In this document: in pieces, positions 34,241 to 46,260 of the stretch
Position numbering within the stretch: position 1 is the stretch's first letter
Layout of the letters: the number at the start of each line of letters is the position of its first letter
Source of the DNA: Balamuthia mandrillaris
Taxonomy: Eukaryota; Discosea; Longamoebia; Balamuthiidae
DNA: 64,000 nt
Reading direction: 5' to 3'
NCBI GenBank assembly: GCA_031835245.1
Contig: JAVKOQ010000009.1
Span: 62,001 to 126,000, forward strand
The notes under the pieces: model-generated
Databases searched by the model: none
Seen by the model: the letters and a program-made list of their open reading frames with translations, nothing else
Told to the model about the DNA's origin: nothing
Program-made: the position numbers and the translations under genes

Positions 34241-37200
34241 ATGGGCGACCACGCTAATAATAGCGACGGCTCTTCAAACAATGAAACATCTCCTTCTCTT
34301 TCTTCTTCTTCTTCTTCTTCTGCTGCTGCTGCTGCTTCTTCTTCTTCTTCCATTGCAACCAAGAAGCGGGTGGCCAAAAGGACAAAGCGTCAAAGGAAAA
34401 CAACAACTCCGTTAGCGCAACCACGAGAAAAGGAGGTCGGCAGCGCAAAGACAGAAGAAGAAACGATGCATAGCAAACCAACCGAAGAAAAAGAGAATTC
34501 TCAACAAGAACAAGGACAAGAAGCGAATGCCGCTTCCAAAATACTTCAACATCCACGAAGGCCGAAAGATGGGCCTAAAGGAGAAGCCAAGCTGAAAAAG
34601 TCTCACCACAGCAGGCACTTTGACAACGCCCACAAACCGAATTTTGGGGTCTCAAGAAAGATGAAAGGCTTGGATTATCTACCGCCAGGGAGCGGCGCAA
34701 GCACTCGTCGGCCCTCGTCGTCCCTCTCCTCTCCTTTGAAAGAAAAACGACAGCAACCGCAACACTTCTTCAGGGCTTTGAGGAACGAGAAAGAGGAGCA
34801 CGCCATTTGTAGGATGAGGAACTACCACCGTTGGGTTGAGGAATTGCATGCTAGTGTTGAGGTTGAATGCCCTGTCGTTGTTCTTGTTCTTGTTCTTGTT
34901 CTTGTTCTTGTTCTTGTTCTTCTTCTTGTTCTTGTTCTTGTTCTTGTTCTTGTTCTTGTTCTTCTTCTTGTTCTTCTTCTTCTTCTTGTTCTTCTTCTTG
35001 TTCTTGCGCTTCTCCTTCTTTGGCTTTATCTCTTCTTTGCGCTAACCGTTCTGTTTTATCTCCAACCAGAACGTTCTGTCCGCACTCAACCAAAGCTTAG
35101 CTTCTGATTTGTATCACTTTATCAATGAACAAGGTCCTCTCACCTCCGGTGCGTGTTTTCAACAACACCGCTTCGCTCGTCAACTGGAGGTCCCTACTGC
35201 ATTGCTCTTCATAGGTGTTCACGTCTCCGAACACGAAAAGCTATGGCGTCAATTATCCGACAGTTTAGAACATCCTCCTTCTCTTTCTTCTTCTTGTTAT
35301 TCTTCTTCTTCTTCTTCTTCTTCTTCTTCTTCTTCTGCTTCTTGTTCACATTTAGTGGCTCGACTAAGAGCGGAAACATGCCCGTCATTGAAAAAAGCCA
35401 TCAAGCAAATGGTGGCTCAGTTTCGTCAATTGAATGCGAACACCGTCCAAGCGTTTATGGTTTGTGAGTTCATGCCTTTTGGTTGTTTCATATTACTAAA
35501 CTGAACAACGAACAAAGGTTTCAATGAAAGGACTTCAGCAGTGGTATCAACGCGAGGAATGGAGAGAACACCTCGATCACAAAGGAGAAGAAGCATCCTC
35601 CAAGCAACAGCAACAAGATTCAACGGCGAAAGCATCTTCTCAACTTAATCCTTGTTTGGTGGTTATCATCGAAGACTTTGAATCTTTTGATGAAAACGTG
35701 TTGCATGATCTCATTGCTATCATCAGGTTTTTCCTTGTTCTGCTTGTTCTGCTTGTTCATTCAATTCTTGGTCTTTCTTGTTTTTCTTCTTCTCCTCCTC
35801 CGCTTCTGCTTCTTCTTCCTTTAACGATAGCAACAATATTCAAAAAGTCAATACCGTGAGACGTTGCCGATAGCATTAGTTTTGGGTTTGGCCACCGCGG
35901 ACGCGCTTTACAACTTGAACCATGCTGCTCTTCGCCGGCTTCGAGCCAAAAAGTTTGATCTTCTCTCTGCCAACAAATGCATAGAACAGATTGTCTATGA
36001 GGTTCTTATATTTATTCTTCTTTTGTTCTTTTTACGTGTATACCTTTATCTCTCTTTCTTGTTAACTTTGTTTGCAAAAAAAAAAAAAAAAAAAAAAAAA
36101 ACAGTTACTCATAAAACGAAAGTTGGGAGGAGTGGTCTTGGGTGGCAACGTGTTGTCCGCGCTATTTGACCACTTTCATCAATGGCGCAAGTCTATCACT
36201 TCGTTTACTACTAATCTTCGGGTTTGCTCCACCTTCCTTCTTTCTGTTTTGCTCCTTGCTTTTGTTTGTTTTCTGTTTTTCATATGTGCTCTCAATACTT
36301 TTGGCAGCATGCATTGATGGAACATTCCCGAACGAACCCGTTGTATTTTCTGTGCTTGGGAGAAGAAATGGAGAGCAGCAATGACAGCGGGGGAGCTTCG
36401 TTAGAAGCTAGATTTTCAAAATGTTTGGATCGAGTTCATTTGGATTACGTTCTTGGCCTTCCTTCCGTACAAAGGCAACCTCTTCTTTTCTTTATCTTTT
36501 TCAATGCTATATACTGCGCTAACAGTTACTTTCCCAACAGACTGAAAGTAAAGGAGACACTTTCTTCTGATGGTAGTATTATTTTTTTGTTCTCTCTCTC
36601 TCTCTCTCTCTCTCTCTAACTTTCTCTTACCCATTATCTTTGGAACTTGTTTAGATACTTCTACATTGATTCAACAAATGGTCGTTTGGTTGAAGCAACT
36701 GCAACGATACAACGACAACACGCCCACCCTCTTCGAATGCGCTCATTCCTTCCTCTCCTCTTTCACCTCCTCTTTAACGACCTCATCATCCTCTTCCATG
36801 TTGAACCAGCAACAACATACAGAAGGAGAAACTTGTTTCTCCTTCTTGCTTCGCGTTTATGAGTTATTGATGATGCAACCACAAAGTTTAGCAACAAGGA
36901 GGCAAGAAAACGTACAGATGCATTCTATACCATACTTCGTGCAAAGCGTAGAGTTTGGTTCTGCCACCAAACGTATAAAGTAAGCTTCTCTTTCGTCTTC
37001 TTTTTTTTCCGACTCTTCTCAAACTTATTCTCTGGGATAGGAGTTGTGCTTTGGAGCAACTCCTGACGTTTTTGCAAAAGTGGAAAAGCCTTTTAGCGGT
37101 TGGAAAGGAAGAAGGAAACGCAACTTCTATCCCAACATTTCGACCCTTTCCGATGTTACATCAAAGCAACAGTAAAAATGATGATGTTGAAGGCCAAGAG

Positions 37201-38243
37201 GAAGAAGACCACATCGCCACAATCCAATACATTTCGCAACGCATCAACGAACTTATCACCAAGGTTCAAGTGGCTATTAAAGAGTACGTCTTCTTTGCCT
37301 TTGTTGCTTTCTTTCTTTTTCCCGGTCTTAACCCTTTCCTTTTATTTAAAAAAAGTGGAGAACACAAACCACAAACAGCAGGAACAGAGCTTAAACGGAG
37401 ACCAGTGGCACAGTTGCGGCATGCAACCTCCTCCGAACGACTGAAGTCGTTTGTCGCGGCAGCCTCTCAGAACAAGGGCAGCCCTCTGCGTGATGCCATC
37501 ATAGATTTCATCACTGAGTTCTTCACGTATGCTCTCTTCTTCATTTTCTTTCCCTTCAATGTACAATCTTGTTTATTTTTATTTTTGTTAGAACACAAGC
37601 ACCGCCTTACCTCACGTTTCCCTTGCACGAGATAGTTTTCTACGATGATCCTGTCCCTTTGCAAAAGGTTATCTTTCTTGTCTGCTTGTTCTGGTTTCTT
37701 CTATTCTATTCCAGTGATTCAAATCTTTGTTTTAACATACATGCATATAAAAAAAAGCTTCTGCTGAAACAGCAGGCAATGGTGGAAGGAATGTTGGAAG
37801 AGCCACATCGAGTTTGGAGTAAACAACAACTTCATCCTGATCCTGTTGATGAAACAATCATGTACGCCTCTTCTTTTTGCTCTACTTCTATGCTGGTCCT
37901 TCGCTCCTCGCTATCACCGTCTCTCCACCTCACCGCTCCTCTTTTTTTAACAAATATTTCTCTTTTTGGCAACAAAAGCTGGGAAGGACTTACAGCGGCA
38001 GATAGAACAATAGACGTGAAGGCATGGTTCGACAGCTACGCCGAAGAGAAGCGCTCTCTCCTTCGCTCCTCAGCAAAACAACAACAGGAGCTGAAAGCAG
38101 AGGAAGAAGAGAGCGCAATGCAAGAAACGTTTCAACAAGTGACCGAAGACCTGTTTGTTTGTGGCTATTTGGCTCCTTCGAGAGCAGGCGCCAACACCAA
38201 AATGAAGAAGAGCGTTCTTGGCTTCAGGCCTCCTTCAACATAA
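34241..38243 (+). CDS. ORC3: origin recognition complex subunit 3
   Basis: Thirteen exons in phase: 34241-34861, 35070-35459, 35518-35726, 35848-36001, 36105-36221, 36308-36474, 36541-36572, 36655-36979, 37041-37283, 37356-37526, 37592-37667, 37758-37861 and 37979-38243, 957 residues. ORC3 is part of the complex that marks replication origins. Family-like blocks: ALLFIGVHVSEHEKLW, LVVIIEDFESFDENVLHDLI, PIALVLGLATADALYNL (the Walker-like AAA core that in ORC3 lacks catalysis), HALMEHSRTNPLYFLCLG, FPLHEIVFYDDPVPLQK and a C-terminal winged-helix region (LFVCGYLAPS). The N-terminus is Ser/Lys-rich. The exon 36308-36474 appears to use a GC donor (AG|GCAACC), the only way the frame stays open. Exon 36541-36572 is a 32-nt microexon. 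Confidence 0.88.
34880..35008 (+). repeat. intronic GTTCTT/TTC repeat in ORC3
   Basis: The first ORC3 intron is filled by GTTCTT and CTTCTT units, pyrimidine-rich on the sense strand, ending before a normal CAG acceptor at 35069. It can be read as a Val/Leu open frame, which is an artefact. Confidence 0.9.
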
Positions 38244-38320
38244 AACTTGCGAAAAGAATGAAGAAAAGCTTCAAAAAAACCAAAAGTTTTATATACGACA
38301 CAAAAAAACGGAAGCCAAAC

Positions 38321-38870
38321 CTAAGAATCCTTGGCAGCACCGCCGCTGGCAGGAAGGAGGTAGTCAGCAGACATGGGCTGGTTGGGAGCTTGTTTGTCTT
38401 TGGGAAAGAGGGTGGCAAATTGGGAGCCGGGACAAGGCTGCTTCAACCAGCATTGGTCCCTCTCCATGCGAATCAGCTTCTTCAGCGTTTTGTATTTGCT
38501 GTCGCCAAAGACGTAGAACTGGCCTGGGATGTAGTCCACTCTTTGGTGGATGATCTTCTTTCGTTTGTTGACGCTCGTTATTGTGAAATGACTGTTCGTT
38601 GAGGAGGGGCAAGCAGGAGGAAGGAGAAGAGAGGACAACAATAAGGAAGATAAGCATAAGGAAGATGTTAGTTAATGCTGCTTGTTGCAGACTAAGTAAA
38701 AAAACACAAACCCTGGTTTGGAGCTGAAACGAATGAGGAAAGAACCAGCAGGTTGATGGCCCAACCGTTCCTCCGCCTTGGCTGCAGAAATGTCGCCATG
38801 GAACCATGGCTGCTTCATTATCTTGTAAAGCTTCAAACAAAAAAAAAAAAATAATAGTACATTCAGTCTT

Positions 38871-38924
<54 letters not shown>

Positions 38925-41740
38925 CTCTAGAAAGATAAGGCTCGCCAGTTAGAACGGAGAGAGGCCCGAACCAAGCCAAGTTGCTTCCAAACGCATCCAT
39001 AGTAACCACTGCTGTCGAGGATGGCACGCCTCCGCCATCCCCTTTTCCTCCACCAGTCTCACCTTTAGCTCCTCCTCCCCCAAACGCATTTGAAGAAGCG
39101 GCAAAAGAAGAAGCAGAGAAGGCAGCAACAGACGAAGCAGCAACAGACGAAGCGGAAGAGGAAGAAGAGGAAGAAGCAGCATCTTTGGTGACCATTCTGT
39201 GGAGACACTTCCAATAGATATCATCCACGCCACGTTCCCAATCTTTGTTGCGACTATTATTGTTGTTGGGACTTGTGGAGATGGTAGCACCTGCACTGTC
39301 CATCATCATTGTTGTTGTTGTTTGTCTTTCGTTCCCAACGTCACCAAGGGGAGAAGTGGAGCGAGAAGGCAAACGCGCGCTTAGTGGGCGAAGATGAGAC
39401 TGCTGATGCTGAATTTGACGAGCAGCTAAGGAAGAGAATGAAGGAGGAGCGTCCGGTCCGTATATGCTTCCTGTGGAGGACCCTTCCCAGTTGTTGCTGC
39501 TCGCTCCTCCACTATAGCCGCTGTCATAGTAGTTATTATAGTAACTTTTCTCTCCGCCACCTCCTCTTCTTTGTTGTTGCTGCTGTAATGAATAGGCGGA
39601 AGAAGGAAACTTGTTGTTGGTTAAGGAAGAGGGAAGAGCAGCGAAAGAAGAATCCACGCTGTCAGTAGGAAAGGAGAACGTGTCTGCAGAGTTATTATAG
39701 GCCTGGCTGGTGGTATATTGGCTGTTCCAGGTTTCGTCCTCGCTGTCATCTTCGTCGTCTTGTTCGTTGGTGTTGTTGAGGAGCGTGTCGGGAGGTCGAA
39801 GGTCGAACATTTGGCATAACGCTCGCACAAAGTCGCCCCATTGTACCTCCGTTCGGCCGTAAAAGTTGTTGCGCCAAAACTTTCTCCCGGAGTGATCCTT
39901 TTTTTTTAAAAAAAGAACAGTTTGTAAGCAAAGAGAGAGGCAGAGAGGCAGAGAGGCAGAGAGGCAGAGAGGCAGAGAGGCAGAGCAGGAGGCCAAGGAA
40001 GAGGAAAGACGAAACAAGAAAGAAGGATGAAATACCATGATAGCCGTTTCCAAAATCAGCTCATCCAACACTCTTAATATATCAGCAAAGTTGGGCCTAC
40101 AGTTGGGCAACGGATGCCAACAGCACCGAATGAGGTCCGCCAACCTCGGCGGAACGTCCTGCGGCAACACAGGTCTCATCTCCTCTTCCACCACCACTTC
40201 AATGACTTCCTCCAGTATCCTTCGCGTTACAGCTTCTTTGTCGTCGTTGTTGTTGTTGCTCGCACTTTTTTTCTGCTGCAACAAACGTTTCTTTAACTTT
40301 CTGAAAGCTTCCTTGCCGGTGAGTACTTCATAGAGGCACAAACCGAAAGAATAAACGTCGCACTTCTCGTCATAGGCACTTGAGCGGGTTAGGTATTCTG
40401 GGGCCATTCGTACCGGTGGGTCTTCTTGCCAATAGGTTGTTGGTGATGATTGTTTGGCAGAAGAGGAGAGGCGCATGTCGAGCAATCCAAAGTCGCTTAC
40501 CTTGACGGAACCATCTTCTGCAACCTTTTTTTGTAAACAAGCGAGAATGAGAAACGAAAGAAGAATGGAAAGCGAACATGAACAATAAAGAAGGAAAGAG
40601 AGAGAGAGAGAGAGAGAGAAGTACCAAGAAGTTGGAAAGCTTCAGGTTAGAATGGTACAGCGGCGTCTTGGAGCAATGCAACCAATAAACTCCCAGAGCA
40701 GCATCCTTGGCCATCTTCAAGCGTTCATACAGAGAGAGACCGATCGGGGAGTGCTCAAAGCACAAGGCGGCCATCGTGTTGGGCATCCACTCCGTCACCA
40801 GCGCCAACCTCCCCGGCGTGGTCACCACTCCCAAAAGTACCACTATATGTTTGTTTCTCATTTTTCTGTTTTTTGTTACAGTTAAAAAAAGAAAGCAAGA
40901 AAACCTTTTAACAAATAAGAATATACGAACGATAAGGCCTTGACTTGCGCTTTAAAGCTGGCCACCTCCTCCTTGTTGAGGTTCTGTTTCTTCAGCAAGT
41001 GAATGGCAACGTCCTGCCCTCTGCAAGTGCCTCGGAAAACGATGGTGAAGGGACCCTCCCCGACCCTCCCCTCTTTCACGATCTGGTCCTCCTCAATCTC
41101 TTGCAGCTCCATCGCCTTCAACAGGTCGACCGTTCTCAGGAGAGTAACATCTTCCGAAGCGGTTTGTTTGTTGTGCTTCTTTTGGGCGGGTTGCTGCTGT
41201 TGAGGTTGTGGTTGTGGTTGAGGTTGTTTCGCTTTCGGTCGTTCTTTTTGTTTCGTCTGTTGTGGTCGTTCTTTTTGTTTTTTTTCTGCTTTGTCCTCTT
41301 TGGAGTTACTTGGAGAGGAAGAAGCAGGAATGTCGCTGTCTCTGTGGTCTTCGTCCTCGTGAGAATGTTTGGTAGGGGAAGAGGCGGGAGCAGAAACTTT
41401 TCTGGCGAGGTCTGAGGCTTTGGTTGGGGTGTTGGAGGGCGTCGAGGAGGAGAGAGGAACGGGAGAGGAGGAGGAGGAGGACGGGGTGTCGTGAGAGGGA
41501 AGCTCGCGATGAACGCTGTGCGAGCTGGAACGTTCTTTGGTGTCGGAGCCCTTTTTCTTTTTGGTCTTCTTCTCCTTTTTGTCCTTCTCCTTCTTCTTTG
41601 ACTTCACTTTGAGTAACCTGCCGCTGTCTTTTGCCTTTTCGCCTTTTTCTTTGCAAAAAAACGATGCACATAGATGAGATGTTTGGTTGCGACACAAGAA
41701 GAGAGAAAGAGAGAGAGGAGAACAAAGTTAAACCTTTCAT
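38321..41740 (-). CDS. Shk-like SH2 domain kinase, probable pseudokinase
   Basis: Seven exons in phase: 41740-41734 (a 7-nt first exon), 41648-40931, 40865-40625, 40524-40036, 39897-38926, 38830-38712 and 38591-38321, 938 residues. Order: Lys/Ser/Gln-rich N-terminus (1-190), TKL-like kinase domain (about 200-480), a long low-complexity Ser/Asn/Gly linker, and a C-terminal SH2 domain (WFHGDIS, GSFLIRFSSKPG). This matches the Dictyostelium Shk layout. The VAIK lysine reads His (DVAIHLLKK) and the HRD motif reads HSN (YHSNLKLSNFL), while SDFGLL and MAPE remain. Loss of both Lys and the catalytic Asp argues for a pseudokinase that scaffolds phosphotyrosine signals. Confidence 0.88.
39928..39984 (-). 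repeat. intronic (GGCAGA)n minisatellite
   Basis: About nine GAGGCA/GGCAGA units occupy the intron between the kinase C-lobe exon and the linker exon of the SH2 kinase. On the sense strand they are TCTGCC, again pyrimidine-rich. Confidence 0.9.
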
Positions 41741-41893
41741 GGCGGAGCGAGAAGGAGAAGGGTGAGAAGGGAGGAAGAACTAAACAATAACACTTCACGG
41801 CGAGAAAGAAAAAAAAATGCGGCGACCTGCAGAAGAAAAGGCTAAAACATTCGGCAATCATTACAGCACGTTCTTAAATTATACGCTCCTGTC

Positions 41894-42007
41894 CGTCGAC
41901 AATAAATTTCGTATGCTCTCCTCTCTGTCGACAAAATAATACCCAAAATTCCGTAACGTCGACAATTAATGATGATGTCGACATATATCTCTCATTGGCT
42001 GAAATTA
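41894..42007. promoter_or_regulatory. four GTCGACA elements and ATTGG module in a divergent promoter
   Basis: CGTCGACA at 41894-41901, TGTCGACA at 41926-41933, CGTCGACA at 41957-41964 and TGTCGACA at 41976-41983 lie upstream of the SH2 kinase start (41740, -). An ATGATGATGTC block, then TCATTGGC (41992-41999, an inverted CCAAT box) and GAAATTA (42001-42007), reappear with the same spacing at 45876-45924. The best-supported regulatory region of the window. Confidence 0.6.
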
Positions 42008-42072
42008 AATAACTGTTTTCTCTTCTTTTTCTTCTTTGTGAACCGTTACAGGATCCACAAGCTCTCAATGCA

Positions 42073-42450
42073 ATGGCGGTAGCATGGGCAAAGAAAGAGG
42101 AACGCAATGGAGAGGGCTGTTCAGTTGGAAACGCACGCAGTAACAGAGCAGGTTCTTCCTACCTCGTTCAACTCTGCGGGAGGCGGCGTCAGTTCTCTCC
42201 TGCGATGGAGAACTTCAAGAACGTGAGGGAGAGGGAGAAAAAGATCAACGGGATGAAGAGACGTGAAGTGGGAGAAGCTCGATGAAGAGCGTTTGCATAA
42301 CCTTTACGCTTACCGTCTGAAGGAAAAAGAAAGAGAAGTAGAAAAAGAAGAAACGGGGTCAGGAGGTGGAGCGGAAGGAGTTTCCAAAGAGGTGAGGAGA
42401 AGAGAAGAGAAGAACAAGAGCTGGTGTCAATCAATGGAAAAAATGCAAGC
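42073..42450 (+). CDS. hypothetical protein, 3' end unresolved
   Basis: A possible small gene divergent from the SH2 kinase. Exon 42073-42222 (AVAWAKKEERN to MENFKN) can be joined over a 46-bp GT-AG intron to 42269 onward, giving NWEKLDEERLHNLYAYRLKE and a Lys/Glu-rich helix. The second exon remains open past 42459 but would then run antisense through the last exon of the SPATA20-type gene, so another splice or an earlier stop is likely. I recognise no family. Translation could also begin at the ATG of MENFKN. The conserved promoter module about 66 bp upstream favours a transcribed gene. Confidence 0.35.
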
Positions 42451-42458
42451 TTTTATTT

Positions 42459-43948
42459 TCAAAAGCGGTGTGCTCTTTTATGCTCCAACAATTGTTGTGT
42501 CAATTCATCGCCATTCTGAACAGGACGTTTGCACGTGTACCCTTCACAAAAATAGGCCGTCACACGACCGTTCAAAGCCGTCTTTCCCTGAAGCAACGGA
42601 GGGACAAACACCTCTTCTTCTCTTGTTCCTTCGTTTGCTACGGCTTCCCTTCCGATCGCAATTACAACGTTTGGCAAGTAAAGTCTTCGCAAAGCAGATA
42701 TCATTTCTGCCTTTTGTTCTTCTGTTTCTTCGCTAGCTTCAGTTGAAGGAAGAACGATGGCCAATTGTCCACTGCTTAAAGCAAAGTCAATTGCTAAAAG
42801 GCTCTGAGAAAAATAAGCTGGAGCTGCATTCAAAGCAGGCTGTATCAAACGAAGAATGTGATGAGCTTTTCGCTTGTACTCCACGCGGTAAGTGAAAGCA
42901 TTAAGTTTAAGGAGGTTGAGGATGGAGACAGAGTTTGGATTGGGAATGCTTCCGTCTGTGAACTCTTTGGTGCGAGCAATGAGAGGAAGGCTCTCGTCCA
43001 TGTTGTCTGGTGTAAAGAAATACCCCCCTTGTTCTGTTTGTTGTTGCGAAGAGGAGGAAGATGAGGCTTTGTCCCAAAAAAAGTCGTCTTGGTAGCGTTG
43101 TAATTCTATGGCCCATTTCAACCTTTGAACAACAAATTAGGAAACACAAAACAAAGAAATAAGACGAAAAGAAAGAGAGTAAAAAATACATACCAAGATG
43201 CGTTCCAATCAGTTTGGTAAAGTGTTAATAAGGCAGAAATGAGATATGCATAATCATCCAATGTGCCTTCGTAGCGCACATCTCCATCTATGTACCGACG
43301 GTACAAAGTGCCTGTTTCCGAGTTGTAGAGCTTGTCCCGAATAAAGCGAGCAGCTCGCTGTGCTGCCTCTAGAAAAGCTTTCTTGTCGTCTCTCTCATGT
43401 TCTTCATTGAAAGCTTGTGCAGCAGTGGCCATCGCTTTTATCATCAATGCGTTCCATGAAACCAATTGCTTGTCATCTCCTATTTATGATATTTAGATTC
43501 GTGTTTGTTGCAGAAGAACAAGAATATAAGAACAAACTGTGGATAAACTGTACGTAAAGGATGAATCCGTTGTTCTCTTGCCCGGAAAAGTTTTTCGTGT
43601 GCACTCCGTAGAAGAGGTTGTTGCTTGTCCTCCCATTTATAATTTTTCTGCAGGCTGAGGTGGGTTGTCCCGTGTTCAAAGTTGCCGTCGCGTGTCACCC
43701 CATATACTGCTCGAACCAGTTCAAATTCCTTTTCCAAACAAGGTCGAGTTACCATTCACGGTGAGTCGTTCTCTAAAAACTTCAGAAGGAAAAAATAGTA
43801 CCTCCGCAGTGAGCAACGATTGCAGTTGAGCATTAGTCCAGACGTAAAATTTCCCTTCTTTTCCTTCGCTATCAGCGTCCTCTGGATTTTGCTAAATTGT
43901 GAATGATAGGGGCTCCCGCAATAAAGATTCAGAGAGGAAGTGGAGAGG

Positions 43949-43990
<42 letters not shown>

Positions 43991-44792
43991 CCTGCAGAGT
44001 AAAATCCACCAAGCTCCTTGTTTTCCATACGATTGAGCACATAATGCAGCGTCTCTTTTGCAATTGATGCGTAGGTTGGATTCTTCGTAAGGAGGAATGC
44101 CTCCACATACGTTTGAGCCAACAGAGCATTGTCATACAACATTTTCTCAAAATCTGCGATACACGAAACGTATACGAGTTAACGAAACGCCGAACAACAC
44201 TTGAGCGAATGAAACATAAACATACGAGGTATAAGCCATTGTCTGTCGGTAGAGTATCGTGCAAAACCTCCTCCCAAGTGATCATAGAGTCCACCCCATG
44301 CCATGCTCTGCAAAGTCTTTTCTACCATGTCTGATATTCTTTTGTCGGGAATGCGAAGGTACATTCGCATTAAGAACTGCAAACGTACACTCATAGGAAA
44401 CTTTGGCGGTCGTCCAAAACCTCCCCATTCAGCGTCAAAGAGTTCTGGAAGGGAGAGGAGAAGAAGAATAAGGAAACGGAACGAGGAAAAAAGGCAACGA
44501 AAAAAGAAGAAACGAGAAAACGAGCCTTCTGCTTGTTCTATGGCTTTCTTTAGAACTGAGACGCTTGGCAGTGGGTTAGTAGCATCAAATATGGATGTTG
44601 TTTGTTGTGTAAGCTGCTGCACGCTCTCCGATAAAGATTGCAGCACATCTCTCTGGTTTTGCCATGATTCTGTCACTTGGTCTAAAACTTTTAGAAACAG
44701 TTCCTTTGGAAAGTAAGTTCTGTCTCTTCAAATGAGCAAAGTGTATTCTTCATCTTGAACAAAACACCAGAAAGAATAAGAGAGAGCGCGAG

Positions 44793-44848
<56 letters not shown>

Positions 44849-45752
44849 GCGAGAGAGCAGGACAACGAACAAAGCGGAGAAAGAGTAGCATAGAGGGAAA
44901 AAAGAAGGAAAAAAAGGGGGCTACAAACCCAGCATGGAAGGGATGCGCGTCAGGAGTAGCCCAAACGCTAAGAGGCCATCCGCATGACACGCGTAGACTC
45001 ATTGCGGCTCGCATGTAAATGGTATCCACATCAGGCATTTCCTCTCTGTCCACCTTGACCGGCACAAAGTTGTTGTTGAGCACCTGTGCCACTTTTTCAT
45101 CCTCAAAAGACTCCCTTTCCATCACGTGGCACCAATGGCATGATACTGTTTGTTTTTGTTGTTGTTGGTTGAGAGAAGCGAAAGCAGAAGAAGAAGAACA
45201 AGAAGAAGAAGAAGAAGAAGAAGAAGAACAAGAACAAGAACAAGAGCAAGAAGAAGAACAAGAAGAACAAGAAGAAGAAGAAGAAGAAAACGACTTACAA
45301 TAGCCAATGCTAATGAAAAGGGGCCTATCCAGTTGTTTGGCCTTCTCAAAAGCTTCCTTTCCGTAGGGCAACCAGTCAACGGGGTTATGCTGGTGTTGCA
45401 GCAGGTAAGGACTTTTCTCCAGTGCCAACCTGTTGCTCTATTATGGAGGGGGAAAGCTCAACGGCATGAAATGAAAAAAAAAAGTAGAAGAACGAGGAAA
45501 CACTTAAAAGAGCAAGCAAAAAAAAACCTTTCTCGCTCCTTCGCTGGTGTAGCTTCTCCAGTTCTCCGCTTTGAAAGATGGGGATGAAGCGGAGCAGAAA
45601 ACAGAGGCAGAAGCCGCTGTGGTTGTTCTTAGCCACGTTGGTGTGGTTGATCTGTGAAGGCAACGCAGCTGTAAGGTAGTGGCTCTTCCGCCACTGCCGC
45701 ACCTCACGGATGGGGCCATTGAGGCTCCTCCTGTGGCTCCTCTCAACCTCAT
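42459..45752 (-). CDS. SPATA20: SPATA20/YyaL-family thioredoxin-domain protein
   Basis: Ten exons in phase: 45752-45528, 45437-45299, 45145-44929, 44719-44514, 44444-44226, 44153-43992, 43881-43802, 43728-43554, 43479-43194 and 43122-42459, 790 residues. A Ser/Thr/Arg-rich N-terminus looks like a mitochondrial presequence. The thioredoxin-like part (about 77-250) carries [35 protein letters not shown] and VDREEMPD. The rest is a barrel with the family signatures [51 protein letters not shown] and [15 protein letters not shown]. The family is widespread but its reaction is not established. Introns contain (CT)n and (TTC)n on the sense strand. Confidence 0.93.
45180..45290 (-). repeat. intronic GAAGAA/GAACAA repeat of SPATA20 gene
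   Basis: Plus-strand GAAGAA and GAACAA units are TTCTTC/TTGTTC on the sense strand, filling the intron before the CHWCHVM exon. Confidence 0.9.
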
Positions 45753-45850
45753 CTTTTCTTCTTTCTTTTTTTTGTTCAAATTTCGATTTTTTACTGGTTT
45801 TCAAGATTTTTTCTTTCAATTTTCTCGTGTCGTCATGGAATACCGGAAGC

Positions 45851-45924
45851 AGTCGACACATCGAAATTTCGAAATGTCGACATTGATGATGATGTCACCG
45901 TGTTTCATTCATTGGCCGAAATTA
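45851..45924. promoter_or_regulatory. GTCGACA elements with ATTGG module upstream of SPATA20 gene
   Basis: AGTCGACA at 45851-45858 and TGTCGACA at 45875-45882 are 99-130 bp upstream of the start at 45752. The following ATGATGATGTC, TCATTGGC (45909-45916) and GAAATTA (45918-45924) keep exactly the spacing seen at 41958-42007. The rest of the 508-bp gap to the LIM gene shows no gene. Confidence 0.6.
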
Positions 45925-46260
45925 CAAAACTCCGAACCAACCACAATCCACACTATCTGTTTGTAGTTTGTCCAGTCTTTCTGTGAGGAGTTACCCTACG
46001 TTCCGGCTAGACAGTCCCGCCATCAACTCACTCGGGTACACATCTTTTAATAAATGCATTTTTGCCTAACTTGTGCTGCTGTTTCGCTAGGCAACACCCA
46101 ACGCCTTTTGGTGCTTCAACCGCAGAAAAAGAAAGCAAAATAATCGGTTTTCTTTCTTCTTTTTCTTTTTTAAATAGAAACACAAAAGTAGTTGCACCTC
46201 TGACGCCCTTCTTTGTTTTTATTTTCTTTGTAAACAAGCAAACAAACAAGCTAGAAAACC

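Noticed and set aside
3596-35008. CRISPR-like array from regular repeat spacing
   Set aside because: The repeats are simple microsatellites without unique spacers, in a nuclear genome with introns.
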